The position numbers and the translations under genes are program-made. A stretch of DNA of 64,000 nt from Marinobacter sp. Lineage in GTDB: Bacteria > Pseudomonadota > Gammaproteobacteria > Pseudomonadales > Oleiphilaceae. The stretch lies in assembly GCA_018402255.1 (NCBI GenBank), contig JAGYIS010000010.1, positions 1 through 64,000 on the forward strand. The letters are read 5' to 3'. The notes beneath the pieces were generated by a model that was given only the letters and a program-made list of their open reading frames with translations, was not told where the DNA came from and made no database searches. Below are positions 38,385-50,476 of the stretch, piece by piece (position 1 is the first letter of the stretch; each line of letters starts with the position of its first letter).

Positions 38385-39944
38385 ATGACCCAAGAACCGC
38401 TGATTCTCGCCATCGACAACGGCACCCAGAGCGTGCGCGCCTTGCTGTTCGACAAGCACGGCAACCTGCACGGCAAAGGCAAGCAGGAACTTGTGCCGTA
38501 TTTCTCGGAACAACCCGGCTGGGCCGAGCAACACCCGGAGTATTTCTGGGACAACCTGGGCCTGGCCTGCCAGTCGCTCTGGCAAAGCACGGAGGCCAGG
38601 CCAGACCAGGTGGCGGGCGTTACCGTCACCACCCAGCGTGGCACGGTGGTGAACCTGGATCAGCAAGGGCAGCCGTTACGGCCGGCGATCATCTGGCTGG
38701 ACCAGCGCCACGCCCGCGTGGACGGCCCGGTCAAAGGCCCCTGGGGGCTATTGTTCAAAATCGCGCGATTGGAAGACACCATCCACCGGTTTCGGGAGAA
38801 GACCCAGGCCAACTGGATCGCCCAGAACCAGCCGGAGCTCTGGGCCAGAACCCACAAATACCTGCTGTTGTCCGGCTACCTCAACTTTCGGCTGACCGGC
38901 GAGTACACGGATTCCACCGGCAGTCAGGTGGGTTATCTGCCATTTGACTACAAGAAACAGCAGTGGGCAGGCCCGCGAGATTTCAAATGGCAAACCATGC
39001 CCATTACCCGGGACATGCTGCCCGATCTGGTCAAGCCCGGTGAGCGCCTGGGTCAACTCATTCCGGAAGCCGCCGATCAGCTGGGCCTGAGCGCCGGTTT
39101 GCCGGTGTTTGCCGCGGCCTCTGACAAGGCCTGTGAAATCCTGGGTTCTGGCGGTCTGAGCCCGGACACCGGCTGCATGAGTTATGGCACCACCGCCACC
39201 ATCAACACCACCAACCACCGCTATGTTGAGCCGACCCGGTTCATGCCGCCCTACCCCTCGGCCCTGCCCGGCCATTACTCCACGGAAGTGATGATCTATC
39301 GGGGCTTCTGGATGGTGAGCTGGTTCAAGAAGGAATTCGGCTTGCGGGAACAGACCATCGCCGAGCGCAAAGGCATAGAGCCGGAAGCGCTGTTCGACGA
39401 ACTGGTCAACTCGGTTCCGCCCGGTTCCATGGGGCTGATGCTGCAACCCTACTGGAGCCCGGGTGTGCGCCAGCCCGGTCCGGAAGCGAAAGGCTCGATC
39501 ATCGGCTTTGGTGATGTGCACACCCGCGCCCACATCTACCGGGCCATTCTGGAGGGGCTGGCCTACGCCCTGCGCGAAGGCAAGGAGCGGATCGAGAAGC
39601 GCAGTGGCCAGGCCATTAAACGCCTCCGTGTTGCCGGCGGCGGCTCCCAAAGCGATGCCGCCATGCAACTGACCGCAGACATTTTCGGTCTGCCCGCGGA
39701 ACGGCCCCACACCTATGAAACCTCTGGCCTGGGCGCAGCCATCGACGCCGCCGTTGGTCTGGGCCTGCATCCGGACTTTGACAGTGCAGTCCGGGCCATG
39801 ACCCGGGTTGGCGACGTGTTCGAACCGGCACCGGAAGCACAGGCGATGTACCAGCGCCTGTATAAAGAAGTCTATCTCGACATGTATCCCCGCCTGCAGC
39901 CGCTCTATCGCAAGATCAGAAACATTACCGGCTACCCGAAATAG
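38385..39944 (+). CDS. FGGY family carbohydrate kinase
   Basis: A kinase of about 519 residues with the two-lobed actin-like fold of the FGGY family. The ATP site begins LAIDNGTQSVRALLFD near residue 8, the second phosphate motif is CMSYGTTATIN, and the C-terminal adenosine motif VAGGGSQSDAAMQLTADIFG is near residue 417. It resembles glycerol, ribulose and xylulose kinases, but the substrate is not assigned. The ATG follows the GlpD-like stop by one base, so the three genes form one operon. An in-frame upstream ATG at 38355 would overlap that gene. Confidence 0.85.
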   Translation: MTQEPLILAIDNGTQSVRALLFDKHGNLHGKGKQELVPYFSEQPGWAEQHPEYFWDNLGLACQSLWQSTEARPDQVAGVTVTTQRGTVVNLDQQGQPLRPAIIWLDQRHARVDGPVKGPWGLLFKIARLEDTIHRFREKTQANWIAQNQPELWARTHKYLLLSGYLNFRLTGEYTDSTGSQVGYLPFDYKKQQWAGPRDFKWQTMPITRDMLPDLVKPGERLGQLIPEAADQLGLSAGLPVFAAASDKACEILGSGGLSPDTGCMSYGTTATINTTNHRYVEPTRFMPPYPSALPGHYSTEVMIYRGFWMVSWFKKEFGLREQTIAERKGIEPEALFDELVNSVPPGSMGLMLQPYWSPGVRQPGPEAKGSIIGFGDVHTRAHIYRAILEGLAYALREGKERIEKRSGQAIKRLRVAGGGSQSDAAMQLTADIFGLPAERPHTYETSGLGAAIDAAVGLGLHPDFDSAVRAMTRVGDVFEPAPEAQAMYQRLYKEVYLDMYPRLQPLYRKIRNITGYPK

Positions 39945-39965
39945 ATAGTGTCGCATTTTCATCGA

Positions 39966-39990
39966 AAACGTCTATAATGATGAAACGTCT
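39966..39990 (+). promoter_or_regulatory. promoter -10 with flanking direct repeats before the toxin-antitoxin pair
   Basis: A perfect TATAAT (39973-39978) sits 29 bases before the antitoxin ATG. It is embraced by two copies of AAACGTCT, at 39966-39973 and 39983-39990, spaced 17 bases start to start. No good -35 is seen. Repeats on the promoter are the usual binding sites for autorepressing antitoxins, so this is a candidate operator. Confidence 0.5.
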
Positions 39991-40006
39991 CACCGGAGTA
40001 CCTGCC

Positions 40007-40372
40007 ATGACCGAATCCGCAGCACTGGCCCCACAAACCAGCGACAAGGCACTACTTGCCAAGGCCCTGCTGAATGCCGCCAAAGCCTTCGGCTTGCCGC
40101 AGGCGGAAGTCGCGGCCATTGTTGGTCGCAACCGCAGCGGGCTGACCCGTGACGGTATTGATCCGGCCAGCAAATCCGGCGAATTGGCGCTGTTGTTTGT
40201 CCGGGTATACCGAAGCATCTATGCCCTGACCGGCGGCGACAGTGAAGCCATGGCGCATTGGCTGAACACCCGCAATGACTATTTTCACGCCGTCCCCAGA
40301 GAGCTGGTCCAGTCCACCGAAGGACTGGTGAGGGTGGTGCACTATCTTGATGCCATGCGAGGGCGCATTTGA
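40007..40372 (+). CDS. Xre/MbcA/ParS-type antitoxin (DUF2384)
   Basis: A 121-residue antitoxin. The N-terminal half is a Xre-like helix-turn-helix (AFGLPQAEVAAIVGRNRSGL) and the C-terminal half the toxin-binding DUF2384 domain, with FVRVYRSIYALTGGDSEAMA and HWLNTRNDYFHAVPRELVQS. Such antitoxins neutralise RES-domain toxins by covering their active site and also repress their own promoter. The ATG at 40007 has GGAG 9 bases upstream. Its TGA overlaps the TTG start of the toxin. Confidence 0.87.
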   Translation: MTESAALAPQTSDKALLAKALLNAAKAFGLPQAEVAAIVGRNRSGLTRDGIDPASKSGELALLFVRVYRSIYALTGGDSEAMAHWLNTRNDYFHAVPRELVQSTEGLVRVVHYLDAMRGRI

Positions 40373-41163
40373 ATTACAAGGAACGTATCTCTGCGGCAAT
40401 CGGCAGTGTTCAGGGCATTCTCTACCGGGTAGTTGAGAGTCAGGAGGAGATTGCCACCTCACGCATCGTGGACAACATGCAGGAGCAAGCACGCCTGGAA
40501 CAGCTGCTGGATGCCAGCAAACCAGCTGCGCCCGCCGGCGCCGATAACCTCCATTACTTACTGACAACGCCGTTTCGCTACCCGCCCCTGAAGCATGGCT
40601 CCCGTTTCGGCCGCAGCTTTGAGCCGAGTCTGTTCTACGGCGCCATGAGTGTGCCAACGGTACTGGCAGAGACAGCCTTCTACCGGTTTGTGTTCACCAG
40701 TCACCTTTCAGTGCCCTTCCCGCGCCCGTTGACCACCCTGCATACGCTGTTTTCAGCCCGGTTCCGTTCGGCGCATGCGGTGCGATTGCAATGCCCGGAC
40801 TGGCAAGACCTTCACGAAACTCTGACCGATCCTACAAGCTACCGGGAAACCCAGGCGCTGGGCACAGACATGCGTAACAGCGGGGTTGATGTCTTTCAGT
40901 TTCTGTCGGCGAGAGCACTGCAGGCCGGTCTCTATCAGCTGCCCTGGAACTTTGAACAGGGTATGTCAGGGCTTAACGTCGCCCTGTTCTCACCCGGCCC
41001 GTTCCGGGACCGCACCCCAAAGTCTTATCAAAAGCTGATTGTGGCGACATCTGACCATCAGGTTTCAATGAGTCTGGCGCTGGGCCATGGCGGCAAACAG
41101 GTTCATAACTTCAACAAATCCGAGTTTCTGGTAAACGGCGTTATTCCTGAGCCTGCGCTGTAA
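40369..41163 (+). CDS. RES-domain toxin
   Basis: A 264-residue RES protein. Characterised relatives (MbcT, RES toxins) destroy NAD+ and halt growth. The conserved Arg, Tyr and Glu appear in SRFGRSFEPSLFYG and VLAETAFYRF near residues 77-105, and a conserved Ser near the C-terminus is likely in FNKSEF. It is longer than minimal RES toxins, with about 70 extra N-terminal residues. Translation starts at a TTG that overlaps the antitoxin stop (TTGA), so production is coupled and probably weak. The 3' end overlaps the convergent nodT gene by 23 bases. Confidence 0.83.
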   Translation: MNYKERISAAIGSVQGILYRVVESQEEIATSRIVDNMQEQARLEQLLDASKPAAPAGADNLHYLLTTPFRYPPLKHGSRFGRSFEPSLFYGAMSVPTVLAETAFYRFVFTSHLSVPFPRPLTTLHTLFSARFRSAHAVRLQCPDWQDLHETLTDPTSYRETQALGTDMRNSGVDVFQFLSARALQAGLYQLPWNFEQGMSGLNVALFSPGPFRDRTPKSYQKLIVATSDHQVSMSLALGHGGKQVHNFNKSEFLVNGVIPEPAL

Positions 41164-42548
41164 CCAGACGAGACTGTTCGTGCTCCCAACCGCCACCCAA
41201 CGCTTTGTAGAGATCCACTGCGGCAAGCAATCGGCTCAGCCGGGCCTGGCTGAGTTGTTGGCGAACGTCAAAAACACTGCGCTGGCTGTCCAGCAGGGTC
41301 AGCAGCTCATCAGCGCCCTCCCGGTAACGCACCTCTGTCAGCCTGAGTGATTCCTCCGCCCGGGCCAGGATATCCTGCAAACGCTCCTCCTGCTCCTGAA
41401 ACAGCGCCTCGCGATCCAGCGCATCGCCGACTTCCTGAAATGCCGCCAGCAGACTGCCCCGATAGCTTTCCAACAGTGCGATCTGCCGGGACTGCGATAT
41501 CGCGACGTTATTACGGCGCTGGCCGCCATCGAACAACGCCTGGCTCAGGCCGACCAGACCATTCACACTTCGGACAGGATCGGTCAGGCTCAGAAAGCCG
41601 TCTGCAGACAGCCGGGCCGCGGCACTTAGCGAAACAGCCGGAAGCAGCGTCGCACGCGCTTGCATAATATCAGCACTGGCGGCGGTCAGCCGAGCCTCGG
41701 CTGCGGCAAGGTCCGGTCGGCGCGTGACCAGGTCGGACGGTGTTTCCGGGTTTATTTTCGGTATGCTCACCGCGGCAATGTCAGCCACTGGCGGTGTTCC
41801 TGCAAATGGCAGTTCACCGGTCAATACCCGCAAGGCCGCCAGACGTTGCCGCGCCTGATACTCCAACGGAGGCACCGCATTGCGCAGGCCAAGTACGGCG
41901 GTTTGCTGACGGGCAAGTTCGGCTCGGCTGGCAACACCGTTGCGATAGCGCACCTCTACAAGACTGAGTGTTCTCTCACCCAGCTCAAGGTTGCGATTGG
42001 CAACCTCAACACGCTGGCGCAACTCCAGCCATTCAAACCAGCTGGTGGCGACCGCAGCGACCAGGGTAATGCGCGCCGTATCGTAATCAAATCGAGTCGC
42101 CTGAAAATTCGCCACAGCGGCGCCCTCAACAGCCGACAACCTGCCCCATAGATCCAGCTCATAATCCACGGCAACTCCGGCACTGGTGGAGCCTCCGGTA
42201 ACCGAGCCCTGCCCCGGCGCTCTTGAGGCTTCGACGTCCGCTGCTTGCTGAGGCGGACACCGACGGTAGCAGGGCCGCGCCCGCGTTTCGCAGTTGCAGA
42301 TCCGCCTGAATGACCGATTCCGCCGTCGCCGCCAAACCGGGGTTCGCTGCGATCGCCCTGTCAATCAACCGATTCAGGTGGGCATCATCAAAAGCCTGCC
42401 ACCAATCTGCATCCACCGTGGCTCCGGATGTGTCCTCATGGGCCCATTGATCTGGTGGTGTCAGCGGCAAGCTGACCGGCTCGGGTTCAAAGGTTGCGCA
42501 ACCTGCCATCAACAGCACGGGCACCAGTGCATATAATCGCGTGTTCAT
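41141..42548 (-). pseudogene. NodT/TolC-family outer membrane efflux lipoprotein, frameshifted
   Basis: The outer-membrane channel of the adjacent MacAB pump. The N-terminus is a lipoprotein signal with lipobox LMAGC, then repeated helical and beta regions of the OEP family (about 468 residues restored), including VDYELDLWGRLSAVEGA and LTRRP-type VTRRPDLAAAEARL. The frame breaks at about 42238-42245, where one base appears missing: ASASS should continue to ADVEASRAPGQGSVT. The start has GAGTAGACCT upstream and lies 4 bases after the macB stop. It is most likely functional if the shift is an error. Confidence 0.82.
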
Positions 42549-42552
42549 AGGT

Positions 42553-44485
<1,933 letters not shown>

Positions 44486-44489
<4 letters not shown>

Positions 44490-45637
44490 CTCAAGACACC
44501 CCGGAAATTAGCCGTGCGGTTGGCCGCAGCCGCTCTGGGGTCGCGAGTAATGAGGGCAACTCGGTCGCCTTCATCAAGGCCTGATAACACCTCATAATGA
44601 ACCCGGTTACTCACACCGGTTTCGATATCACGGAGCTGAGCCTTACCGTCGCTACCGACAACCTGAACCTGTTTTCCCTGCACGGCACTCACCGGTACCC
44701 GCAACACATTCAGCGCTTCTTGTTGAACGAAGAACACCTGAGCGGTCATGTTTGGTAACAACCGCCCGTGCGTGTTGTCAGCATCGAACAACGCGTTGTA
44801 CAGCACGACGTTGTTGGTGACTTCGGGGGTAGGCTCAACGTAGTTCAGGGTGCCGTAGAGTTTGCTGTCGGGGTCTCCCAGGGTAGTGAAGTACACCTTC
44901 ATCCCGGACTGGATTTTACTGACGTCCGCCTCCGATACCTGGGCGCGAACCCGCATGGTGGCCAAATCCGCTATGCGCATCAGCACAGGTGCAGTCTGGG
45001 TTGCGTTCAGGGTTTGGCCCTGGCGGGCTTCAATCGACACCACGGTGCCGTCCATGGGGGCATAGATACGGGCGTATCCAAGGTTTGCTTCCTCCGCGCG
45101 AAGGGTTGAGGAGGTTTGCTCGATCTGAGCCTGCAGCATCGCCAGTTGAGCACTGGCAGAGGCCAATGAGGCTTCGGCCATTTGCAGCGATTCCCGGGTA
45201 GTGGCTTCTTCCCGGAACAGATTTTCTTGACGCTGGAACTGGATCTCCGCAAGTCTGAGCTGGGCATTACGGTCCTGAATCTGCGCTTGCTGGTTTTTCA
45301 GCTGGGCGCGCGTTGCATCCACTTTGGCCACGTATACGGTAGGGTCGATTTCCGCCAGCAAATCACCCTGCTCCACCGTTTGCCCGACTCTTACGTGGAT
45401 CGTCTCCACCTGGCCGGAAACCTGGGCACCTACATCCACATAATTACTGGGTTCCAGTATCCCGGTGGCGCTGACCAGCTGTTGAATGTCGCCGCGGGTT
45501 ATTTCGATGGTGTTCAAGGGCGCACCCTGACTGGCGTCACTCTGAAGGTACCACCAGCCAGAACCAGCAACTATCACGAGAATGACAACGCCTGGCCACT
45601 TAGGCCACCTTCGTGTGGAACTGGTCAATGCTGCCAT
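44486..45637 (-). CDS. macA: MacA-type periplasmic adaptor of the efflux pump
   Basis: A 383-residue membrane-fusion protein. One N-terminal membrane segment (about residues 15-30), a lipoyl/barrel-sandwich domain, a long alpha-hairpin coiled coil (about 100-190, rich in Ala, Gln, Glu) and a beta-barrel end. The hybrid motif [20 protein letters not shown] near residue 62 is typical. It bridges MacB to the outer-membrane channel; MacAB systems export macrolides, lipopeptides or toxins. Its ATGA overlap with macB and the adjoining nodT show one tripartite operon. Confidence 0.9.
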
Positions 45638-45744
45638 TCAGAAACTCTCCGTGTGCTCAAATCAGAGCAAACCATAGAGAAGCTCAGGGAGGAAAAAAAG
45701 AGGGATCTCAGGGTTTTGCCAAACCTTTACAGAACAATCACGTT

Positions 45745-48099
45745 TTACGACGATGCCGGCCAGGAAAACGCCCTTGCCCAGGTCATTGCATCATCAAATG
45801 GCAGTGGGCGCGCGTAATAGAAGCCCTGCCCCAAGTCGCAACCCAGGGCCACAAGGCGTTGGTGCATACCTTCGGTTTCTATGCCCTCCGCCACTACCCG
45901 CCGGCGGAAACTGTTCGATAACCCAAGAATGGCATTCACCACACTCTCTGCGTCTGGGTCCTCCATCATGTCGTTAACAAAGGACCGATCGATCTTGATT
46001 TCCTGCACTGGCAGCTTGCGGAAATAATCGAGCGAGGAATACCCCGTGCCAAAGTCGTCGAGCGAAATCACTACCTCAAGATTGCGGCAGTCGGTTAGGG
46101 TTTTCATGACCACCTGGGTGTCGTCCATGGCGGTGGTTTCCAGCAATTCCAGGATCAGTCGATGCCTGATCGGAACGGGTAATCGTTCGACCGCTCCGGT
46201 CAGGTCGTCGATGAACGATTGGCCCAGAAAATGCGAGGGGCTCAGGTTAACGCTGACGGAATACTCCAGATCTTCACTGGCGAAGGCCAGCAGCCGGTCG
46301 ACCGCTTCGTTAATGACCAGATTACCAACCGAGCGCGCGTACTCGGTGTATTCAATATGACCAAGGAAGCTGCCCGGGCCAAGCAGACCATCCTCGGGGT
46401 GGTTCCATCGAATCAGCGCCTCGAAACCCGCGACCACTTGCCGCTTAAGATCAATCTTGGGTTGGTAGTAGAGCTCCAACTCTTTGTTGCTGACCGCCCG
46501 TCCGATTTGTTCAAGCACCCGTACCCGCTCCTTGCGGTTGAAATGGGACTGAAGATCAAAAATGGTATAGGCGTTTTTGCCGGCTTCTTTGGCGGCATAC
46601 ATTGCCTGATCTGCATGGCGCAGCAGCATGTCAGCATCCACATCATCATCCGGGTACACCGTGACACCCATACTGCCAGAGATATGCAGCACAAAGTGCC
46701 GATAGCTGATGGGTTGCCGAATGGCCTCAAGAAGGCGGGAATAGACTCGTTCGTCGTCCACATCGCGCAGTATCGCGACGAACTCGTCGCCCCCCAGGCG
46801 TGCAATCACATCGTGGGCTCGCACCGTGGTTTTCAGCCGCTCAGCAACACATTTGAGCACAGCATCGCCCACCGAATGGCCGTGTTCATCGTTAATGTCC
46901 TTGAAACCATCCAGATCAATAAAGCAGACGGCCACTTTGCCATTGCGCTGGACGGCTTCGTAGATTTCCTGTTCAAACAGTTCGGTTAATCGCCTGCGGT
47001 TTGGCAATCCGGTAAGCGCATCGTAGTTTGCGGCTTGCTCAAGACTTTGCTGATGTTCGCGTTTTTCCTGATACAAACGTTTGCGCTCAAGCAGAGTGCC
47101 GACTGTCTGCAACAGGGGCGCCAGATCCTCTCCAATCTTCAGCTTGTAGCCACCAGCCCTGTTTGCCAAACCGACCAGACCAATCATTTCTTGACCGGAA
47201 TAGACTGGCAAACCGATGTAGCAGTCAATCGTCGGATGCCCCGGAGGCAAACCACCACGCCGTGAATCGCTGGAGTATTGATTGGCAAGAACCACCTCGC
47301 CACTGATCAGCGCTGCACCGAGCAGATTATCCAGCCGCTCAAACAGCATGCCTCTGCGCTCAACCTGCTGATACAGTGCCTGGGTCTGGGGGCTCCAGGC
47401 TATGTTGGTGATGGCCCCCACTTTTAAATAGGGCGTGCCGTCGTCTCTTCGCATGACCTCACCAATGAAGCCAAACTGGCTCCCGGTCAGGGCCAGCAAA
47501 TCCGCCAACATCAATTCGAAGGCTGCCCGCTCATTCTCATTGGTCAGGAACACATTCTGGGCGCGCTGAATCGCCCGGCTCAGGTGCGATACCTGAATAT
47601 CACTGTCGCCGTTTCCTGACAGGTACGCAGCCTCCAACTCATCTTCAATCACGCTGGCGAGCGTGCGCAGCACGTCCAGGTCCACTTCCCGGATCTGGCG
47701 CGGTTTATCATCAATAATACACAGAGAGCCCAACTTGAAGCCGCTTGGCTCGCGCACGGGAATGCCCGCGTAAAACCGGATGTTCGGAAAGCCGGTGACC
47801 AGCGGGTTGTTCTTGAACCTTGGATCGGTGCTGGCATCTTCAACGATAAATGCTTTGTCCTGGCGAATGGCATGGTCACAAAAAGCCAGGGAGCGCGGAG
47901 TTTCAGTAACATCCAGCCCATCCCTGGACTTAAACCACTGGCGCTCATCGTCAAGGATGGAAAACAGGGCTGTCTTAACTCCGTAAAACTGGCGTGCTAT
48001 CCGAACCAGCCGGTCGAACCGTTCTTCCGGGGGGGTATCCAGAATCCCCAACTTCTCCAGCGCGGCAAGACGCCGTTTTTCGATAGGGCCCGTGGGCAT
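45745..48099 (-). CDS. GAF-GAF-GGDEF-EAL cyclic-di-GMP protein
   Basis: A 784-residue signalling protein without membrane segments. Two GAF domains occupy about residues 25-155 and 180-330, the GGDEF domain about 345-510 (ARLGGDEFVAIL intact) and the EAL domain about 525-775 (GFEALIRWNHPEDG, VVISLDDFGTGYSSLDYF and IKIDRSFV intact). Both synthase and phosphodiesterase motifs are therefore whole, and the net activity on c-di-GMP cannot be told. Ligand for the GAF domains is unknown. It lies 38 bases downstream of the chemoreceptor gene on the same strand. Confidence 0.87.
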   Translation of the reverse strand: MPTGPIEKRRLAALEKLGILDTPPEERFDRLVRIARQFYGVKTALFSILDDERQWFKSRDGLDVTETPRSLAFCDHAIRQDKAFIVEDASTDPRFKNNPLVTGFPNIRFYAGIPVREPSGFKLGSLCIIDDKPRQIREVDLDVLRTLASVIEDELEAAYLSGNGDSDIQVSHLSRAIQRAQNVFLTNENERAAFELMLADLLALTGSQFGFIGEVMRRDDGTPYLKVGAITNIAWSPQTQALYQQVERRGMLFERLDNLLGAALISGEVVLANQYSSDSRRGGLPPGHPTIDCYIGLPVYSGQEMIGLVGLANRAGGYKLKIGEDLAPLLQTVGTLLERKRLYQEKREHQQSLEQAANYDALTGLPNRRRLTELFEQEIYEAVQRNGKVAVCFIDLDGFKDINDEHGHSVGDAVLKCVAERLKTTVRAHDVIARLGGDEFVAILRDVDDERVYSRLLEAIRQPISYRHFVLHISGSMGVTVYPDDDVDADMLLRHADQAMYAAKEAGKNAYTIFDLQSHFNRKERVRVLEQIGRAVSNKELELYYQPKIDLKRQVVAGFEALIRWNHPEDGLLGPGSFLGHIEYTEYARSVGNLVINEAVDRLLAFASEDLEYSVSVNLSPSHFLGQSFIDDLTGAVERLPVPIRHRLILELLETTAMDDTQVVMKTLTDCRNLEVVISLDDFGTGYSSLDYFRKLPVQEIKIDRSFVNDMMEDPDAESVVNAILGLSNSFRRRVVAEGIETEGMHQRLVALGCDLGQGFYYARPLPFDDAMTWARAFSWPASS

Positions 48100-48136
48100 A
48101 AAGGTTGTGCTCCATCAGAGAAATACCACCACTGCG

Positions 48137-49690
48137 TTACTTGAACCGCACGACCAACTCGTGCAGATCCGTTGCAATTTTCTCCACCGCCCTGACACTC
48201 TGGGTGGACTCTTCACCTTTATCCAGATTTTCCGACGCCATGGCGGCAATTTTTTCAATCTGCTGATTAATCTCCTCACTCACCTGCGCCTGTTGCTCAA
48301 CCGCCGCGGCCATTTGTAGTGCCATTTCAGCAATGGTAACGACCGACGTCGAAATCTGGCCAAGGGCGTCTTCCGCTTCAATCATCTGGTCAAGACCACG
48401 GTCCGCCGCATCGGCGCCCTGGCTTGCGCCTTGAACAGAATGATCTGCTTTTGCAACCAGGTGCTCAACAATCTCGTGAATCTCGCGTGTTGACTCTCTG
48501 GTGCGCTTTGCAAGATTGCGTACCTCATCTGCAACCACAGAGAAACCCCGCCCGTGTTCGCCAGCCCTTGCGGCTTCGATGGCGGCGTTCAAGGCAAGCA
48601 GGTTGGTTTGCTCGGCAATGTCATCAATGGTTGCAGCTGCATTACGAATTTGAGTTGTTTGCGTTGCCAGCTCATTCACCGAAGAACTGATGCCATGAAC
48701 CCGGGCTTTCAAATTCTCTATGGATTGTCGGGTAGAAACCACAACACCCCGGGATTTTTCCGCAAACTCGCTGGCACTCTCCGCTCTCTCGGCGGTTGAC
48801 TGCACGCTGCCGGCCACCTCGGAGATACTCTGAGACATCTCATGAATCGCAGCCGCAATCTGCTCAATCTCTGATTCCTGCCGGTGTAGCGTGCACTGGA
48901 TCTCATCGGCAACGGACAATCCTCGGGAGGCCTGGGTTCGAACACTGCCGGAGGAGTCCTCAATCCGGGTTAATACAGCATCCAGGTGAGCCTGCTGTGA
49001 CTTTACCGCTACCTTCAACTTACCGACGGCTTTGTCGTCATCGGTATAGCTCATGGCGGCGAGGTCATCCGTGAAGCTTTTGCCCATCAACTTCAACAAG
49101 GACGTAGTCAGGTGTTTTTGATTGGCCCGGGACCAGAGCACAAATCCAAGCAGGCCAACCGAGACAGTCGATAACCCGCTGCGTTCAAAGCCGGAGGCAA
49201 ATAAAGCAATCGCCAGCACAATGACACCAACGCTGAATAGCTCCCGAGCCGGCAAGCTCCTGAGGGAAAACAGGCCTTTTTTTCCTGCACGGATACCGGC
49301 ATAGAGCTGCTCAGCACGCGCAACGTCTTGCGGTGTCGGGCGAGACCGCACCGATTCAAAGCCAATGACCTTTCCGTTCTCGGTCACCGGTGTGACGTAG
49401 GCGCTGACCCAATAGTAATCTCCATTTTTACAACGGTTTTTTACCAGCCCCATCCAGGGCCGGCCGGCTTTAAGCTGGCCCCACATATTGGCGTAAGCTT
49501 GAGGTGGCATATCCGGGTGCCGCACGATGTTGTGTGGCTGCCCGATCAGTTCCTCCCGAGCAAAGCCACTCACTTCTACAAAAGCCTGGTTGCAGTGAAC
49601 AATCTTGCCAGTCAGATCTGTGGAGGAAATGAGTTTCTGTTCAGCCGGGTAAGTCTTCTCTCGGTCTGTAATCGGCAAGTTATTGCGCAT
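48137..49690 (-). CDS. Aer-like chemoreceptor with N-terminal PAS domain
   Basis: A 517-residue methyl-accepting-type receptor. The PAS domain covers about residues 15-115 ([33 protein letters not shown]), the arrangement of the FAD aerotaxis receptor Aer. Two close membrane segments (about 155-195) form a hairpin and no large periplasmic domain is present. The C-terminal signalling tip reads [20 protein letters not shown]. It probably senses redox or oxygen state for flagellar control. No che genes are adjacent. Confidence 0.86.
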   Translation of the reverse strand: MRNNLPITDREKTYPAEQKLISSTDLTGKIVHCNQAFVEVSGFAREELIGQPHNIVRHPDMPPQAYANMWGQLKAGRPWMGLVKNRCKNGDYYWVSAYVTPVTENGKVIGFESVRSRPTPQDVARAEQLYAGIRAGKKGLFSLRSLPARELFSVGVIVLAIALFASGFERSGLSTVSVGLLGFVLWSRANQKHLTTSLLKLMGKSFTDDLAAMSYTDDDKAVGKLKVAVKSQQAHLDAVLTRIEDSSGSVRTQASRGLSVADEIQCTLHRQESEIEQIAAAIHEMSQSISEVAGSVQSTAERAESASEFAEKSRGVVVSTRQSIENLKARVHGISSSVNELATQTTQIRNAAATIDDIAEQTNLLALNAAIEAARAGEHGRGFSVVADEVRNLAKRTRESTREIHEIVEHLVAKADHSVQGASQGADAADRGLDQMIEAEDALGQISTSVVTIAEMALQMAAAVEQQAQVSEEINQQIEKIAAMASENLDKGEESTQSVRAVEKIATDLHELVVRFK

Positions 49691-50057
49691 TAACAGAAAT
49701 CCTCGTATCCGTATGGGTCGTGCACGGATTATAGGTCACAATTTGATGACAGGCGCATAATCTTGCTGCCTTGGCGCACTGGTCATAACAGAGTGTCTTA
49801 ACGAGTGAGGTAGAGCGATTTTACACTCAGGGTTATTCCCTATGAAAAAAGGCTATCTATTCGGAGTGAGCAGGAGTACAGTTGGCTTCGTTGGAAAGAT
49901 TTAGCAAAGCATTCATCAATAAGACGCATCTCAGTAGTAATATGTAGCTTTCGTCCTGTTTTTGATCACGCAAGTTTTTTGTTTCCGCATACCGCTGATC
50001 TGGCATCACAATGATGTTGGACGGCACATTAAAAGATTGAATTCAGGATAGTAAAAT
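49691..50057. other. 367-base intergenic region, probable cold-shock leader
   Basis: No supported gene lies here. The part next to the cold-shock gene is AT-rich and probably includes a long 5' untranslated leader, as is usual for csp genes whose mRNA folds differently at low temperature. A possible 20-codon frame at 49842-49904 has no ribosome site. No clear promoter elements can be fixed by eye. Confidence 0.4.
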
Positions 50058-50264
50058 ATGTCTACTGTTACCGGTACTGTTAAGTTTTTCAACGAATCCA
50101 AAGGTTTTGGTTTTATCACTCGTGAAGGCGGCCCGGACGTTTTTGTTCACTACAGCTCCATTCAGGGCGGCGGCTTCAAGACTCTGGCTGAAGGCCAGCA
50201 GGTAGAATTCACCGTATCTCAGGGCCAGAAAGGTCCTCAGGCGGAAAACGTAATCGGTCTGTAA
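50058..50264 (+). CDS. CspA-family cold shock protein
   Basis: A 68-residue single OB-fold RNA chaperone. RNP1 is KGFGFIT near residues 16-22 and RNP2 VFVHYSSI near 29-36, both complete. It binds single-stranded RNA and DNA, melting structure in the cold or acting as a general stress and growth-phase factor. It is monocistronic, with a strong terminator 23 bases downstream and a long AT-rich upstream region. Confidence 0.95.
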   Translation: MSTVTGTVKFFNESKGFGFITREGGPDVFVHYSSIQGGGFKTLAEGQQVEFTVSQGQKGPQAENVIGL

Positions 50265-50286
50265 ATAACAGCCCGAATACGATTTG

Positions 50287-50312
50287 AAAAGGCAGCTTCG
50301 GCTGCCTTTTTT
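50287..50312 (+). terminator. intrinsic terminator of the cold shock gene
   Basis: The stem GGCAGC-TTCG-GCTGCC with a UUCG tetraloop, flanked by AAAA and followed by six T residues, is a textbook bidirectional-looking intrinsic terminator. Confidence 0.9.
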
Positions 50313-50476
50313 CGTTTCTGAGACAACCCTCCGCTCACGCCCAAGCCCACACTGCCCCGCAATCCACACCGTTTTGACCAGCCAAACTTCTGATCCTGCT
50401 CTATACTGCCAAAACGCGGCCGAAACTTGTCGTTGTTTTTGTTAAGTGTTCGGGAAGTTACCTGGAGGTACCAATC

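Noticed and set aside
38748-39962. A 404-codon open frame on the minus strand
   Set aside because: It is antisense to the FGGY kinase, whose identity is certain. The product resembles nothing and is rich in Gly, His and Gln, as reverse frames of such genes are.
49842-49904. A 20-codon frame starting MKKGYLFGVS upstream of the cold-shock gene
   Set aside because: No ribosome-binding site and no hydrophobic or conserved pattern; likely within the leader region by chance.
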